DNA of 64,000 nt, from NCBI GenBank assembly GCA_039720395.1, contig JBBPBK010000084.1, forward strand, positions 186,001 to 250,000, read 5' to 3'. The notes under the pieces were generated by a model. It searched no databases. It saw only the letters and a program-made list of their open reading frames with translations, and was not told the origin of the DNA. The translations under genes were made by a program, and so were the position numbers. The DNA is from Liquidambar formosana. Lineage: Eukaryota > Streptophyta > Magnoliopsida > Saxifragales > Altingiaceae. Within the stretch, counting starts at the first letter, position 1. Each line of letters starts with the position of its first letter. Shown here one piece after another: positions 22,082 to 34,310 of the stretch.

Positions 22082-24977
22082 TTATTCATCAATCTCTTCC
22101 AGCTTCCTGATGACTTGCTTAATATTGGGTCTAAGAGATGGCGAAGGAGAACAACATGCCATTGCAAGCTGAAAGAATTTGAGAATGTGCTCTTCAGTAA
22201 CTGGGCTCTGATCACTGCTTTGGTATAGAAGTATGTCTGGATGGAACAAATCTGTGATTCGATGATCAAGGATTGCATGTCGCATGGAATTTGGTAAATA
22301 GAAATCTTCAGAAGGAGATGGATTCTCAATGATGGGTTCCTTCCCTGTAAGTATTTCAAGTAAGATTACACCAAGACTGTAAATGTCAGTCTCTTCATTT
22401 GCATCCTTCATTTTGATCAGCTCAGGAGCTTTGTATCCCTGAGCTAAAGAAGCTTCAAGCACTTCTTGACCTGCAGTTGGATTCAGGAGAAGATGTAGGC
22501 CGTAATCTGAGATGTATGGCTGGCAATTGCGATCCAGAAGTATGTTTTTTGACTTGAGATTTCCATGGATTATGGGCTTGTGCAATCCATTGTGAAGGTG
22601 ATCTAGTCCTTTGGCAATACCAATGGAGATCCTACAAATGATGGCCCATTTGTGAGACTCACCATTTCCATCTGTCCATAGAAAATATTGTTGCTTCATT
22701 TAGTGTAATATGTATTGCAACCTTATAAGTATCAACAAAATTGTTTATTATATGACAAGTTAGAAAAGCAAATAAATTTTAAATTGTTTAATCAAGGTGA
22801 AAGACATGGTTTAAAAAATATGATAGAATAACTAGGTGAACCAACTTTTTCATTCTTTTTGCAGGGGATGAGAAAATGGAAATGGTAGTTGGCTAGTTGC
22901 TAACATATATATAAATATCGCAATTTAATGGTCGTACTAATTGTGATGAAAGATTATATCGAAATTATGCTGATAAAATGGAATTTCATCAAATCCAGAC
23001 AAGGACTTCTTAGCAACCCCCTGCTGCCCAACATGAAAAAGACAAAAAAAATCTCAAAATAGGACAAAGTAATACTCTGTATTATATACAGAAAGGAGAA
23101 ACAGTCAAAATTTTACTCCAAAAAAATACAATTTTGATGCAGCTGAGCAACTTGAGTTATCCCTTCACGATAAATGCAAGTTGAAACATTCCAAAATGAT
23201 TACTACTTCTTAGCAACCCCCTACTCCACTAAATATATGCAAGTGTGTGCGTGTATATATATATAAATCAGAGAAACAGTCAGAATATTACTCTGAGAAA
23301 ATCCAATTTTGATGCAGTTGAGCAACTTGAGTTATCCTTCACGATCAATGCAAGTTGAAAAATTCCAAAATGATTACTACTTAGCAACCCCACCCACCCA
23401 ATTAACAAAAATAAAAATTCTTAGAGAAACAGTCAGAGTTTTCATCCAAGAAAAATTCAATTTGGTTACAGTTGAGCAACTTGAGTTATCCCTTCACAAT
23501 CAAGTACGCGTGTTGAAAAATTCCAAAATGACTACTCAAATGCCCGATCAAAAAGTTAAAAACCTCATTGCAGATTAACCATTTAAAGAGGAATCTGATG
23601 AAGCCGTGAAGGGAAAGAGAAATACGGATCTAAAAAAGGAAACAAATCAAGCCTGAAATACAAAGATGAAGTAGTAAGACAATCCCACGTTTGGGTTAAA
23701 ATTAAAAAAAAAAAAAAAAAAAAAATGGAAAACAATAAAGAACCCATAAAATGTACTATACACACAAAACTAACACAACAGAGCAGAACAAAATATGAAA
23801 TTTTTGTTAGGCCTTTGAGACCCAGATATGAAAATTGAGAAATTCTGCAAACCCTTATAATATTTACCATCAGCCTTTCTCCTCACTTCCTATTTTCGTC
23901 CCCTGTTGGAGTTATTTTTGAAACTATAATGTAATCTAGTACTCCAATATTTCCAGTGAAGCACAACTGACCAAGCATTGCTACCCTGCTTCCATTACGG
24001 TCCTTTTAATCCTGATTCATTTATTTTTATGGTAAAAATATCACTAACTCATTTCAGCAAAACATTACTTTAACAAAGCAAAGCCATATTAATCCTCAGT
24101 TTGGTCTCCAAGACATTAAAGAAAATAAAAAGAACGTAAATAATTGAGTACCATGGTTCTTGATGCTTTTGTCTCCAAAAAACAAAAACAAAAACAAAAA
24201 GGTATAGCTCAATCCAACTAAGCCAAGTGATTGTATCAGGCTCAAATGAGTGGAAACTTCTGATCTCTCGCAAATGAATAAAATTTTGCTTTTGTTTCCA
24301 AAAAACAAAACCAAAAACAAAAAGGTAATAGCTCAATTCAACTACGCCAAATGATTGTATCAGGCTCAATTGAATGGAAACTTCTGATCTCTTACAACTG
24401 AATAAAATTTCAATCCCCACCATTTTCTCAGCAACCAAACAGTTAATAATCAGTAAACAAAAAGACCCAATTGGTAAGAAAACTCACCTCGAATGAACTG
24501 CGCTAGATTCCCACACCTAAAAAATGGATGAACCAGAAGCTTCTCCCCTCTCGGCCCAGCATAAAACGCCTGAAGAGGCACCAAATTAGGATGCCTTATC
24601 AAACCCAGCAACCGAATCACAGACACAACCTCCTTCGTTTTCCCAGTACAAGCCGGCCTAACGAACCGGAGCAACCTCACCATATTGGTCCGCTCCAACG
24701 CGGCCTTATATATAGTGCCATAGCTCGATTTTCCAATGACTTCACCGGGCGCATCCAAGATATCATATATCGTCAGATCCTCACCGCCTTGGAAAGTGAT
24801 TAAGTCCTCAATCTGCGATTCATCTCCCTGTTCGTACTCGAAATTCTTCTCAATGTCTCCATGCTGCTCATCTTTTGATGTGCTTTTGCGACAAAAGTAG
24901 AGTATGAGTAAGGGAATGATCACTACACTTGGTGGAACTAATCCGAGGACAAGTTTTTGCGTGTTGGTGAGTTCCAT
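22082..24977 (-). CDS. Membrane-anchored receptor-like pseudokinase (two exons, 359 aa)
   Basis: Exon 1 is 24977-24488 (490 nt) and exon 2 is 22671-22082 (590 nt), joined at CGAG|GTGAG and GACAG|ATGG. The total of 1080 nt stays in frame. Residues about 8-29 form a single membrane segment followed by basic residues, with no leucine-rich repeats. The kinase-like domain runs from about 70 to 355. The glycine loop is reduced to GKSSYG. The expected ATP-binding VAIK lysine is absent (NMVRLLRF). The catalytic HRD is HGN (199-201), so the catalytic Asp is Asn. DFG is DYG (219-221). APEL and the DIYSLGVILLE segment are conserved. Family knowledge: plants have short receptor-like kinases resembling TMKL1 without the ectodomain. 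It is probably a signalling scaffold rather than an enzyme, which is inference. ATG 24977 is the first in-frame start. Confidence 0.92.
22672..24487 (-). other. Kinase-gene intron with internal repeats
   Basis: GT-AG intron of 1816 bp. It holds three diverged direct copies of a roughly 120-bp unit (near 23098, 23272, 23425) sharing GAGCAACTTGAGTTATCC and TTCCAAAATGATTACTAC. Nearer the donor is a separate doubled unit (24175 and 24298) sharing TGATTGTATCAGGCTCAA and GGAAACTTCTGATCTCT. No exon-like sequence is seen inside. Confidence 0.85.
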
Positions 24978-25907
24978 TTCAGTGGAGAATTCCGATTCCG
25001 TTAGTCTTCTAAGCCGGAACCCATTTTAGATCTAAGTTGAAACTGTGAGATTCAAATGGAAATTGAAGAAAAATGTTCGAAGTCTCTGAGTTCAGAAATC
25101 CGAGAAAGTTGGAAATTTTATGTCTCCATTCTCCATGGAAAAGCTGAATTTTTGTGGGTAAATCCAAGAAAAGGAAATGTGGGTGGGATTGAACTTTTTG
25201 AGTTCAGATATACGGGAAAATTGGAAGTTTTCCGAGGAAATAAAGAGAGAGCTGGTGAAGAAGCTGAGGAGAAGCGTTGGTTGGGAAAACAGAGCTAGTG
25301 TTGGGGGAATTCCAATATAGTTTGACGAGGCTGAATCTAGTAAAAGACAGATCGAACCATGTGATAAATGTCATCAGATTGTAAAGGACCTTAATGCCAC
25401 CAAAGTTTAATGAAATCACGATTTTACCCCTATACATGTCCAGAGGGCAAAAATTTTCATATAAGTATGATATGGTCCGATGGTGTTACAAACTAATCAA
25501 TTTCAAAAAAAATAAAAAAGTATGACCAATAAATATGCTAATATTTCCACTTTATATGAACCTGATTGACTTGTGATATTATCTGTTTATATCACAGTTA
25601 CATAGAAGTTTTACTTTGTCTGTAGGCCACTAGTCTATCGAGTTTGGTCAGAGACCCAAAAACTCGGTCACTTCTTTGTTTTCTTTTGGGTAAATAGGAC
25701 TCGGTCACTTAAAATATAGAATTTTGTACATGGTCTGGTCACTTTTTTGTTTCCTTCAGTAGGTAGAACTGGGTCAGTAAAATCTAGCATTTGTACTACT
25801 AGGAGTCTATTTTTGGCCTGAGGGTTTGGTGCTCTGCATTGTATCCTCTTGTAGTCTTGTGTATATCACTATATGTAAGGAGTTACTTAGAGAATTTAAA
25901 GCTGTTA
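24978..25907. other. Upstream region of the kinase gene, no other gene
   Basis: Presumed 5' untranslated region and promoter of the minus-strand kinase-like gene. I see no clear TATA box. Open frames here are not recognisable. Confidence 0.5.
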
Positions 25908-26139
25908 CTCTCTCCATCGTATAAATATAAGTTAAGTTTGACAAAACAGGTCGTTTAAGAAAAATTATTATTACATTAATTTATAAATTTTTAAAACTAC
26001 CAATCTTACATGGTATTGGGTTTTGTGTTAGAAAATAAATAAAGTTAAAAAAAAATAATGATTTGATTTTTCAAAATAGACAAATATTTTGGGATAACAA
26101 AAGTTACAAAAATTACGTATTTTTATGAGACGGAATAAG
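25908..26139. mobile_element. Stowaway-type MITE
   Basis: 232 bp flanked by TA on both sides. The left end CTCTCTCCATCGTATAAATA and the right end (reverse complement CTTATTCCGTCTCATAAAAA) form an inverted repeat of the CTCCCTCCGT type. There is no coding capacity. Confidence 0.8.
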
Positions 26140-26691
26140 TATCTGATTTTTGAATAAATCAACTAACAATTGGTTTTCTTTTCATAATAAAATTAAATTG
26201 ATTAGCAGAAAAAGAGAGTTACGAAATAATATGAAATGATCAGATTTTCAGATTTAAATAACCCATAACGGTGGTCGGTGAGGATGTATATAGTTCGGTT
26301 GTGCCCATTTAATGCTATTGTACGCAATCAAACTGTTTACATCCCAATAATTAAAAATACACAATACCTTCTTGTGCACAACAGGAAATCTAAACACCTA
26401 TTTTTCCTACCTTTTAATTGTATGTTATACACTACTACTCTTTTGGCTCAACTTACTTTTAGCTTTCAGAAAACTCCAATAATGGCGTAATGTTTATTGT
26501 GCCCTTTCTCATGCCTCCTTCACAGATGAAAAGTCTCCAATAAAAGGAGAAAAAAAAACAAAACGAAAAAAAAAAATCAAAAGCCCACAATTCTCATATT
26601 ACATTATTACCCCTTTTTAATAAGAAAATTACGAGATATATAGCGAAAATGAAGTCCAATCTTTTCCGTCTTTTAAAATTGGTGAGTAGTT

Positions 26692-26910
26692 AATCTTGAG
26701 GGGTTAATCGAGTGGTCTTAGAGTTGGCAAGAGGCCTCGGGTTCAACTCTCGCCACTCTCTCTCAAGGCCATTTCATAGACTTTGTCCTGTAAATCTATA
26801 TAATTGCATGATACATGTGAGACAGGAGATCGCATATACCTAAAAGGATTAACTAAGTGCAAAACATCTGAAACCTCCTTATATAATAAATAAATAAATA
26901 AATAAATTTA
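26692..26910 (+). mobile_element. tRNA-type SINE (family A), copy 1
   Basis: Flanked by a perfect 10-bp target duplication GTGAGTAGTT (26682-26691 and 26911-26920). It has an A-box-like GGTTAATCGAGTGGTC, a B-box-like GGGTTCAACTCTCG and an (AAAT)n tail. Same family as 58247-58453. Confidence 0.88.
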
Positions 26911-26920
26911 GTGAGTAGTT

Positions 26921-28551
26921 GAGGACACTGATTGCTCATCTCTAATTTGGCTATTTACTCTCCGAAATGATGCCCAAGTGTTCATTGCATGAAAATTTAA
27001 TCCGGCCACCAGTGGGTCACCCAATAAACATCGAACAAGCTGATAGTTATAAGAAATAAAATAAAATAAAATAAAAGAATGAAAGAAATATGCAAAAAGC
27101 AAAAAAAGAACAATGGGTAAGGGCAAATGATTAATAATTCACAGGGTATAGACTGAATCAAAGCTTAAATCACTGTTTTAATGAAAAATTTATACATCAA
27201 TTGATACCGCATCGTTCGTATATCAAGTTAACGAAAATGGAGAAAAATGAGAATGTCAAACCCATTAGCTTGAGATACAGATGACGTGATATCACTGTAT
27301 ACCCAAGAATCACTCTTTAGTAGTATAACATATCCCAAAAGCTTTACCCTATTTATAATTTTATTATTATTATTATTTATCTTTTTTTTGTGCTGGTTAT
27401 CCCAGAAGCTTTACACACATGTATAATTATAGCATATATCTGTGCAAAAACTAAATGCATGTACCTGTTCTAGTCACATGAGACTATAAAGTATAAACCC
27501 TATTATGGCCAACATATAGAAAGTGTAAAAGCGTCCTATAAGCTAGACTACAAGAACCCCCTACCCAGCAGACACAGAAGCCATATTGGCAAGGGTGATG
27601 GGGACCACGACCTGTGACTATGTTGCCAACACATGGCTTCAGTATCCCCCCATAAGCAATAACTAGCCAGGCCTCTCTCTCCATTGTTTTGCATCATTTG
27701 GCAATTGCACCGACGTGCGTAGCTCATGTCAACTTCTTATTTAAAATTAGCTAAAGGCCCCATGAAAATAAGGAGAGCCTCGAGTGTGTGTTGGTGCATG
27801 CCTAAAGTCTCTCAAAAATCAGTTCCTGCGATGATTTTGTGCCGCCTATAGGCCCAATTTAAAAGACCGTCCATACATGCATAAGTCATATCTAGAAGAC
27901 AATTGATTATCATATGATTCCTCCTCCTCCTCCTTCTCTCTTTCTTTCTTTCTTCTTCAATTTTTTTTTTTTTTTTTCAATGTAAAAATTGCTCACATGA
28001 TTCAATGTACGTGTACATGCAGATTTTTACATAAATTAATAAAATAGAATTAAATGAGGAGCTCTGCAAAAACTCGTGCTTACATTCCCGTGTTTGGACT
28101 AGCATGGTGTTTCTTTTTTTGTTTTTTGGTAAGTGCATGGGGTTTCCTTAACACACTCTGTTTGAAATATAGAGGAGACATATTTGCTTCTCTAGAGAGA
28201 TAGAGCATACCATGGCCTTGTGAAGAAATAAGGGGCACTTTTTATAGCTGAGATTATTTGTGGATGTAGCTTTGCTGCATTTTGATGTAACTTTATCATA
28301 TAGTTGATAGCTTTTGAGTAATCTTGTCTCCAAAGCCTGGCTGAGTGTACGTACAACGATTCACTAGCCTAGTGGATTAGACCCTTACGAATGGTCTTAT
28401 CCATTAAATAATTAATTGGGTGAGACCTTCCCGCTTTTCACCTTGTAAAAACAGATGGGGTGTGAATTTTTCCCTCTACACAATGCGTCTTATATTTTCA
28501 CATGGATGGAATAATGGGAACTGAAAAGCCACCACACCTTTCAACCCATGT

Positions 28552-28552
<1 letters not shown>
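26921..28552. other. Intergenic with half of a segmental duplication
   Basis: The stretch 27640-27925 is duplicated at 35425-35700 in the same orientation, sharing CATCATTTGGCAATTGCACC and AGGCCCCATGAAAAT. No gene seen. Confidence 0.7.

Positions 28553-28596
<44 letters not shown>
28553..28596. repeat. (AT)n microsatellite
   Basis: About 21 AT units, immediately left of a MITE that inserted into it. Confidence 0.95.
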
Positions 28597-28598
<2 letters not shown>

Positions 28599-28762
28599 AG
28601 TAATGCCACCTTAGCTCACACTTTTGTCGTACATTTTACTGTACTAATGTATTTGGGAGAATAAGGTTATGAGGTCTACTGATATGATTAAACCCTTATT
28701 CTCCTAAATACATTAGTAGGACAAAATATAGGACAAAAATATGAGACGAAGTAGCATTTTCC
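28597..28762. mobile_element. Foldback MITE inserted in an AT repeat
   Basis: About 166 bp whose ends are inverted copies. GGAGTAATGCCACCTTAGCT on the left pairs with the right end, and ACTAATGTATTTGGGAGAAT pairs with the inner right arm. ATATATAT flanks both sides. This would fit an 8-bp duplication, but the AT repeat makes that ambiguous. Confidence 0.75.
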
Positions 28763-29067
28763 ATATATATGGTACCTCTGCCTCTTCCCTACCTCTACAA
28801 AGCAAGGTCTCTCAAGGAAAACACATAACAACAAACTAATAGGTCATTAGTGTGACATCATTTGTTCCTACTCAAATAATGGTCCATATAATTCTTCATC
28901 AACCAGGGTGGCGCCCACTTAATTTTTATTCCTTATTGTTAGGTAGAGCAGCACACAAAAGTGTTGGTTAATTTGTCACCATCAGCTCTAGGACTTGGAA
29001 AGATTGTCATTCCAAAGAAACAAAATATAATCTCAGCATCCAAATAGAAACATTACATGGTCTTAAA

Positions 29068-29115
<48 letters not shown>

Positions 29116-32100
29116 ATGAAAATTTAAGTTCTATACAAATTCTTAAGCTACACGGCAGAAACAATTCTCTCTCTTCTTTTAAATCTACTCACACTTAAAT
29201 CATTTAAGACCTTAATCTCATTAGGGAAGAGATACCGGTAAATCACAAAAATTGGTGTGAGTATTGTTAAAACGCGTGCATTGACCTTATCAATAGGTCA
29301 TCCATTTAATTTCCTCATTTTTACTCATGGATTTAGCGAAAAAAATGGTGTGGATTTAGATCACCCTTCCGTGAAGATACCAAATATTATTATTCAATTG
29401 AGACATGTTCGGTAAATTAACGGCGCAGATTGATGACCTGGTGGTGACACCACAACCTCAATCAAGCTACATCTATGACTTTGCCAGCAATTTCAGGTGG
29501 GTGGGACCCTGCCCACCACGTGCGGCATAATAGCCTCTCCAAATGTGCCAGACAAATAGTGGTCCACCGGGTTCTCTAAGTCGGATTATGTATAATTTAT
29601 TTTTATTTATTTTTCCCAGATTTGAGAAAGTCAGGAGTTTTTTAAAACACATTAAAATGAAACGCCCTCATCCTATTTTGTGAAATAGTTTATGAATGTT
29701 AGAACACACACTTTATCATTGAATAGAGAATAGGAAAGAAATTTATTATAAAATTTAATGTGATTTAACCACATGATCTAGACATTCAATAGTTTTTTTT
29801 TTTTTTTTTTAAACGACGGAACTATTCCACAGCGGAAACCTTTGAACCCACCCATGGAACCTAAACTTTTACCCTCTATTTGATTCATGGATTTTACCAA
29901 AGAAAAAAAAAGAAAGGGAAAAAAAATAAGGAGGAAAGAAAATGAAAGGAAAAGATAAAATCATATCAAGTTAAAATTATTCTAATCCTTATTTTTCTTT
30001 TAATTTTCCATTGCAACCAAATAAAGAAAAGTAGAATTCCTTATATTTTATTTTTTTTCTTTGATAAAATTCACAAACCAAATAGAACCTTAGGGAAATT
30101 AGTGCAGCAATCCACTATCACAGCCTCCCCACTTAATTCTTAGGTTGTCTTAGTAATGAATTAAACCCGAAACCGTACATCAAACCATATAATCACAAAT
30201 TCGCCCTTTCCAACTAGGCTATCCAAGGGTAGGTACATTCAATGGTACTTAATCAAACCATTGATCAATTTTGTAGTTTAATAACACTTCTTCTTTTTAA
30301 GTTCGACAATTTATATAAGTATATGTTAATGTACTAAATTTCTTATTCATGTTATTAAAAAAAAAAAAGTATTTAATCAAAAAATTTCTCATACTTATGG
30401 ACCTATTATAACAATTTTTTTTTTTTTTTTTTTTTTTTGGGATAAATGTTTTAACAATTTTTTTTTAATTATAAAATTCAACAATTGGACTGAGTAAATG
30501 TCATTATAGACATGATGCGTGCCCGAAAATGTGTGCCCAAGAATGTTCCTATCAAGAGAGATGATGAAGTCACCCTCATTATGGCCGGACTCCAAGCAAA
30601 TTCGCCATATTCCCTTCTCCTGGATCTTTAATCAACGGTCAAAATCTTTGTTGTGTACGTGTCACCCTCGTTATATACGGCATTCAAAAGAGTGCAGTTG
30701 GGGTCAATGTTTGGTTCTGATTTTGACCAAGTATAATTTTAGTGAAAGGCTACCATGAATCTCCTCCTACAATCTTTCCTTGAATTCTTGATCAATCGTG
30801 GATGAAGGACCACAGTATCACATGGGGGTCTCGCTCTATAAATTTTGTGATTAAACTCCTTAGGAATTGAGACAGATCAGTCCGCCATGTACATTATCTC
30901 TCCTATGATTATACTGATCAATTTTGGTTAGAACATGTGAATAGACTTCCAAGTAGTTTAGAAAACATTTTTTGCCAAATGAAATATCCATACAATCCGA
31001 GTAGGGTTGGGTTAGCCCTCGTTTAGAGGAGAAAAATTATCCATACACGGGATGTTATGTTTCGATTAATTTTCGTTAATAGAAGTTTGAAAGGAAGAGC
31101 CTATAGCAACGAATGAGAACATCCCATGATAGACCTAATCATAATATTGTGCCTTAAATATGAAGTGCTAACTGATAAGCAAAAACTTTCCATCTAGGTC
31201 AGACCAAAAAGGCAAAAATTGAAGTGACAGGAAAAAAAGAAAGGAGAACAGAAAAAAAAAAATTTAGAGTATATATAGAGGCAGTGAATTAAGCAAAATT
31301 TCTTCAAAATTTATTGAGATTTAGTTATCTTGAAGCAAGCTAGTGACATAACAACAAGGATGATTCAATACAAGTTGAGGCTTAAAGCAAAATTCTATGT
31401 GGGTATTCTCTTTGTATGAAACCTTAGTCAATTAGATGGATTGGGCCTTTTTTTTCATATGAAGCCTTTGGCAATCAAGTAGTTTGGGGATTTGAGGGAC
31501 CTTCCTTTCATTTTTTGTCTTTTTTTTTTTTTTTTCATGAGACCAAAATTGAAATAAACAAAGAGTACATAAATTAATATGCAAAAAAGAATAATGGCTA
31601 TGTAAATTTTAATAATCTGTGGGGAGCATTGTCAATAGGTATAGTTTTAAAAAAAGGGAAAAGTAATTAAGAATTTAAGACAATATTGAAGCACATGCAC
31701 CAAATGGTACATGCCATCTAACCTCATTCTCCTCGGCGATTATCTCGAATAAAAAACTCAGAAACATCCAAGCAACCTTTTATACCTAGCTGATTGGCGA
31801 TTACTTTGTCTAAGAGTTGTCTAATCAATAGCACTAAATACATCAAAGAATCACTATCACATGAGCCCACAAAAGGAGGGTAGCGGTTGGGGGGTCATTA
31901 AGGCACTCTTTCATGCTGGTTGTAAATCTCCATTGCCTTTGTAAATTTGGGTTCTTCTCCACTCTTTTTGTTTACAAAAAAAAAAAAAAAAAAAAAAAAA
32001 GAAAAAAAGAAAAAAAAGGAGGAAAAGGGAAAACCAAAAAAATCACACTTCACCACCTTAAAGGTTTCCTTCTTCTTCTTTCTCTTTGTTTTTTTTTTTT

Positions 32101-32587
32101 TTTTTGGGAGGGGGGGAGTGTTCCTCATAGCAAATAACCTCCGGCCATTGCAGCATTGGAGTATCCATCCTTCTATGATCATACTGCCGGAGAAGCTAGG
32201 AAAAACAATTATGTGATCATCACATGATTTATGCTGAACAATTTTTCCTCATTCAGATTGTATTTTTATGTAAAATAATTAGCACATCATTAGGATAAGA
32301 TTGTAGATTACGTTTACCATGCATGACTCCTTTGAAACGTACTATGACAGATTATTTGCTACAAAACTAATTTCCAGGTGGTAAAGCAAAAATAAGTTAA
32401 ACTTCAGGGGGTAAAGCGCTACTACCCCCTTCCCACCCCCAAAAAAAAGGAAAAACGAAAAAAAAAAAAACTGTAATATGGAAAAAACATGTACAAAGGC
32501 GGGGCCGTGGAAGAAATATATTTACAAACAAAAAAAAAAAAAAAAAAAATGGAGAAAATATATGTATGAAATGAATATTATGCCCCT
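28763..32587. other. Intergenic, no gene seen
   Basis: AT-rich, with many long T or A tracts (such as 29071-29108, 30416-30438, 31976-32000). I found no transposon with clear ends and no splice-consistent exon. The sequence near 30063-30240 has weak SINE-like features only. Confidence 0.5.
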
Positions 32588-32972
32588 ATCAGAGGCCCTG
32601 CAGAGATTGGGGGAATCAGTTGAAAGCATCAATACCAAGAAAAACGTACACCATGACTCTAAAGCGAGACGCATACAAAATGAACAGAAGCTTGAATAGA
32701 GTATCAATGTCCTTGATCATGATTTTGGGAACAAAAAGAGAGACGAAAAAGAAGAAATAAGAGAAGTGATGGGAGGTTCCTTTTTTTTTTCTTTTCATGT
32801 AAACCATTTATTATTCAACCTAGGCATCATAATGCAGCTAGACACCATAATTTTCCGGGCCCCTAGCTAATAGATTAGGAAAATTTAACAGGATCATATG
32901 GAAAACTAAATGTCATGATTGGATCATCCTACTTAAGAGAAAACTTAGCTCCCCTTCAGGAAAAATTGGTCA
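32588..32972 (-). pseudogene. Degenerate copy of the acid phosphatase intron 2 / exon 3 boundary
   Basis: Collinear with 44195-44556 of the acid phosphatase gene. Shared stretches include ATCAGAGG at the exon 3 edge, CACCATGACTCTAAAGC, GTCCTT.ATCATGATTTT, AATAAGAGAAGTGATG and TTTAAC or TTAAACAGGATCA. The rest of exon 3 is missing or unrecognisable. It is a truncated relic of a second gene copy or an ectopic duplication, not a gene. Confidence 0.8.
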
Positions 32973-33224
32973 CTTTTTTTATTGGCATCCAATAAATGCA
33001 ATACCATTCTTGCAGCAGGAGAAAAAACCAAACGCCACAATTATGATTAGCATTCCAGATCAACAATCAAATTCAAATTCGTGATATTTAAGCTATGAAA
33101 TTCCTATTATGATATTGCACACTGATTTGCCATCTTAGATAGCATACAAATTCTCTTTATTTATGGTAGAGTGAAATTTGGATCTTTTATGTTATGTGGG
33201 GTCCATCAAATCACATAGGACTTA

Positions 33225-33609
33225 GAGCATCTCTAAAGATACTAGTTATTTTTTTGCTACTTTAACTAGTAAAATGATATTTTTTAAAATAGTTAGCTAA
33301 TTATCTAAGTGAGTACTCCAATGGTACTAGTTATTTTTGAGCTATTTCAAAATTTTTATTAATAATCTTTCTTTTTTTAATCATTTGGTGGAGAGATAAA
33401 AATGGAATGATGCATAAAGAGAAGACAAGTGTCGCTTTTTTAACTAAAAATAGTTTAGCTAGCTAATGTTCACTAGATAAATGTAACTAGTCAAAATGAA
33501 GATAACTAAAATAGCTAGCCATATAGTTAACCCCTTAAAGAAGGAAAAAAGTGCTTTGACTAACTAAAATAGTTAAAGGAGTTGAATAACTAGCCCATTA
33601 GAGATGCTC
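33225..33609. mobile_element. Tourist/Harbinger-type MITE
   Basis: 385 bp flanked by TTA on both sides (33222-33224 and 33610-33612). Terminal inverted repeats read GAGCATCTCTAA on the left and TTAGAGATGCTC on the right, with ACTAGTTATTT also mirrored. AT-rich and non-coding. Confidence 0.82.
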
Positions 33610-33734
33610 TTATATGGTATGAATGGTCTAAATTTCAGTGGACCGTCTATTTTAATGGAGAGGATCTTTACTTTGCAAGAAGTTGCCACCATTAAACCTT
33701 CGTTGATATATACTAATGGTACCACCGGAAAGTT

Positions 33735-34310
33735 GGGACTGCAAGTGTATCAGATCTAGATCTGATTTACTACTTATAGCCAACTTTGTCAACAAGCTCT
33801 TAAGTTGGGTTGGTTTGTGCTTACTTCAGATTCCTACAATGCTAAATTCCTCAGATGCAGATTTTGAATTTCATCTCAAGAAGTTTCTTCAGTTTATAAG
33901 CCTTCTTCTATCTGGTCTGGATTAAGGGAAGTTTTGATTTTGCTTACTATGCATACTCATTGGGTTGTGGGTGATGGCCGGCACTAGCTAGCATCAAATT
34001 GTGGTTAAAATTAAGATGGTCCTCTTGCTCAAAGAGAAAATATGCCTTCTTGGTTTCATCAATGGTCAACTCAAAGGCCCTTAGTTTTTATATATGTCTT
34101 AATTGTATAATTAGTCTGCAGCAGGATTTAGTTTTAGCCTTTTGGTTGTTTTGTTCTCCTTTATTAGGATAGTGCTTTGGTTCTCATGTGAGCTGGGATG
34201 TGGCATAATGAGTTTCCTAGACGGCTAGACAAGACATCTTGTTTTTCTGTTTTCTTTTTATCTTTGTCACTCTTGTAATCTTTTCTAATTATAATAAAAT
34301 CTAGGACTAT
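33735..34310 (+). pseudogene. LINE (L1-type) 3' relic
   Basis: Around 33890-33985 one plus-strand frame reads YKPSSIWSGLREV, then HWVVGDG. This resembles the region after reverse transcriptase in plant L1 elements (K.SSIW.GL..V...WLIGDG). The frame is broken upstream and downstream. The block ends in a T-rich stretch with AATAAA near 34293. Confidence 0.55.

Noticed and set aside
21922..22359. 145-aa frame beside the kinase exon
   Set aside because: Another frame of the same strand over exon 2; the kinase frame carries all the motifs.
26700..26760. tRNA gene
   Set aside because: The A-box and B-box-like signals lack a cloverleaf and are part of a SINE with tail and target duplication.
31898..32216. 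Lys-rich and Phe-rich frames across A/T tracts
   Set aside because: They are low-complexity translations of homopolymer tracts.
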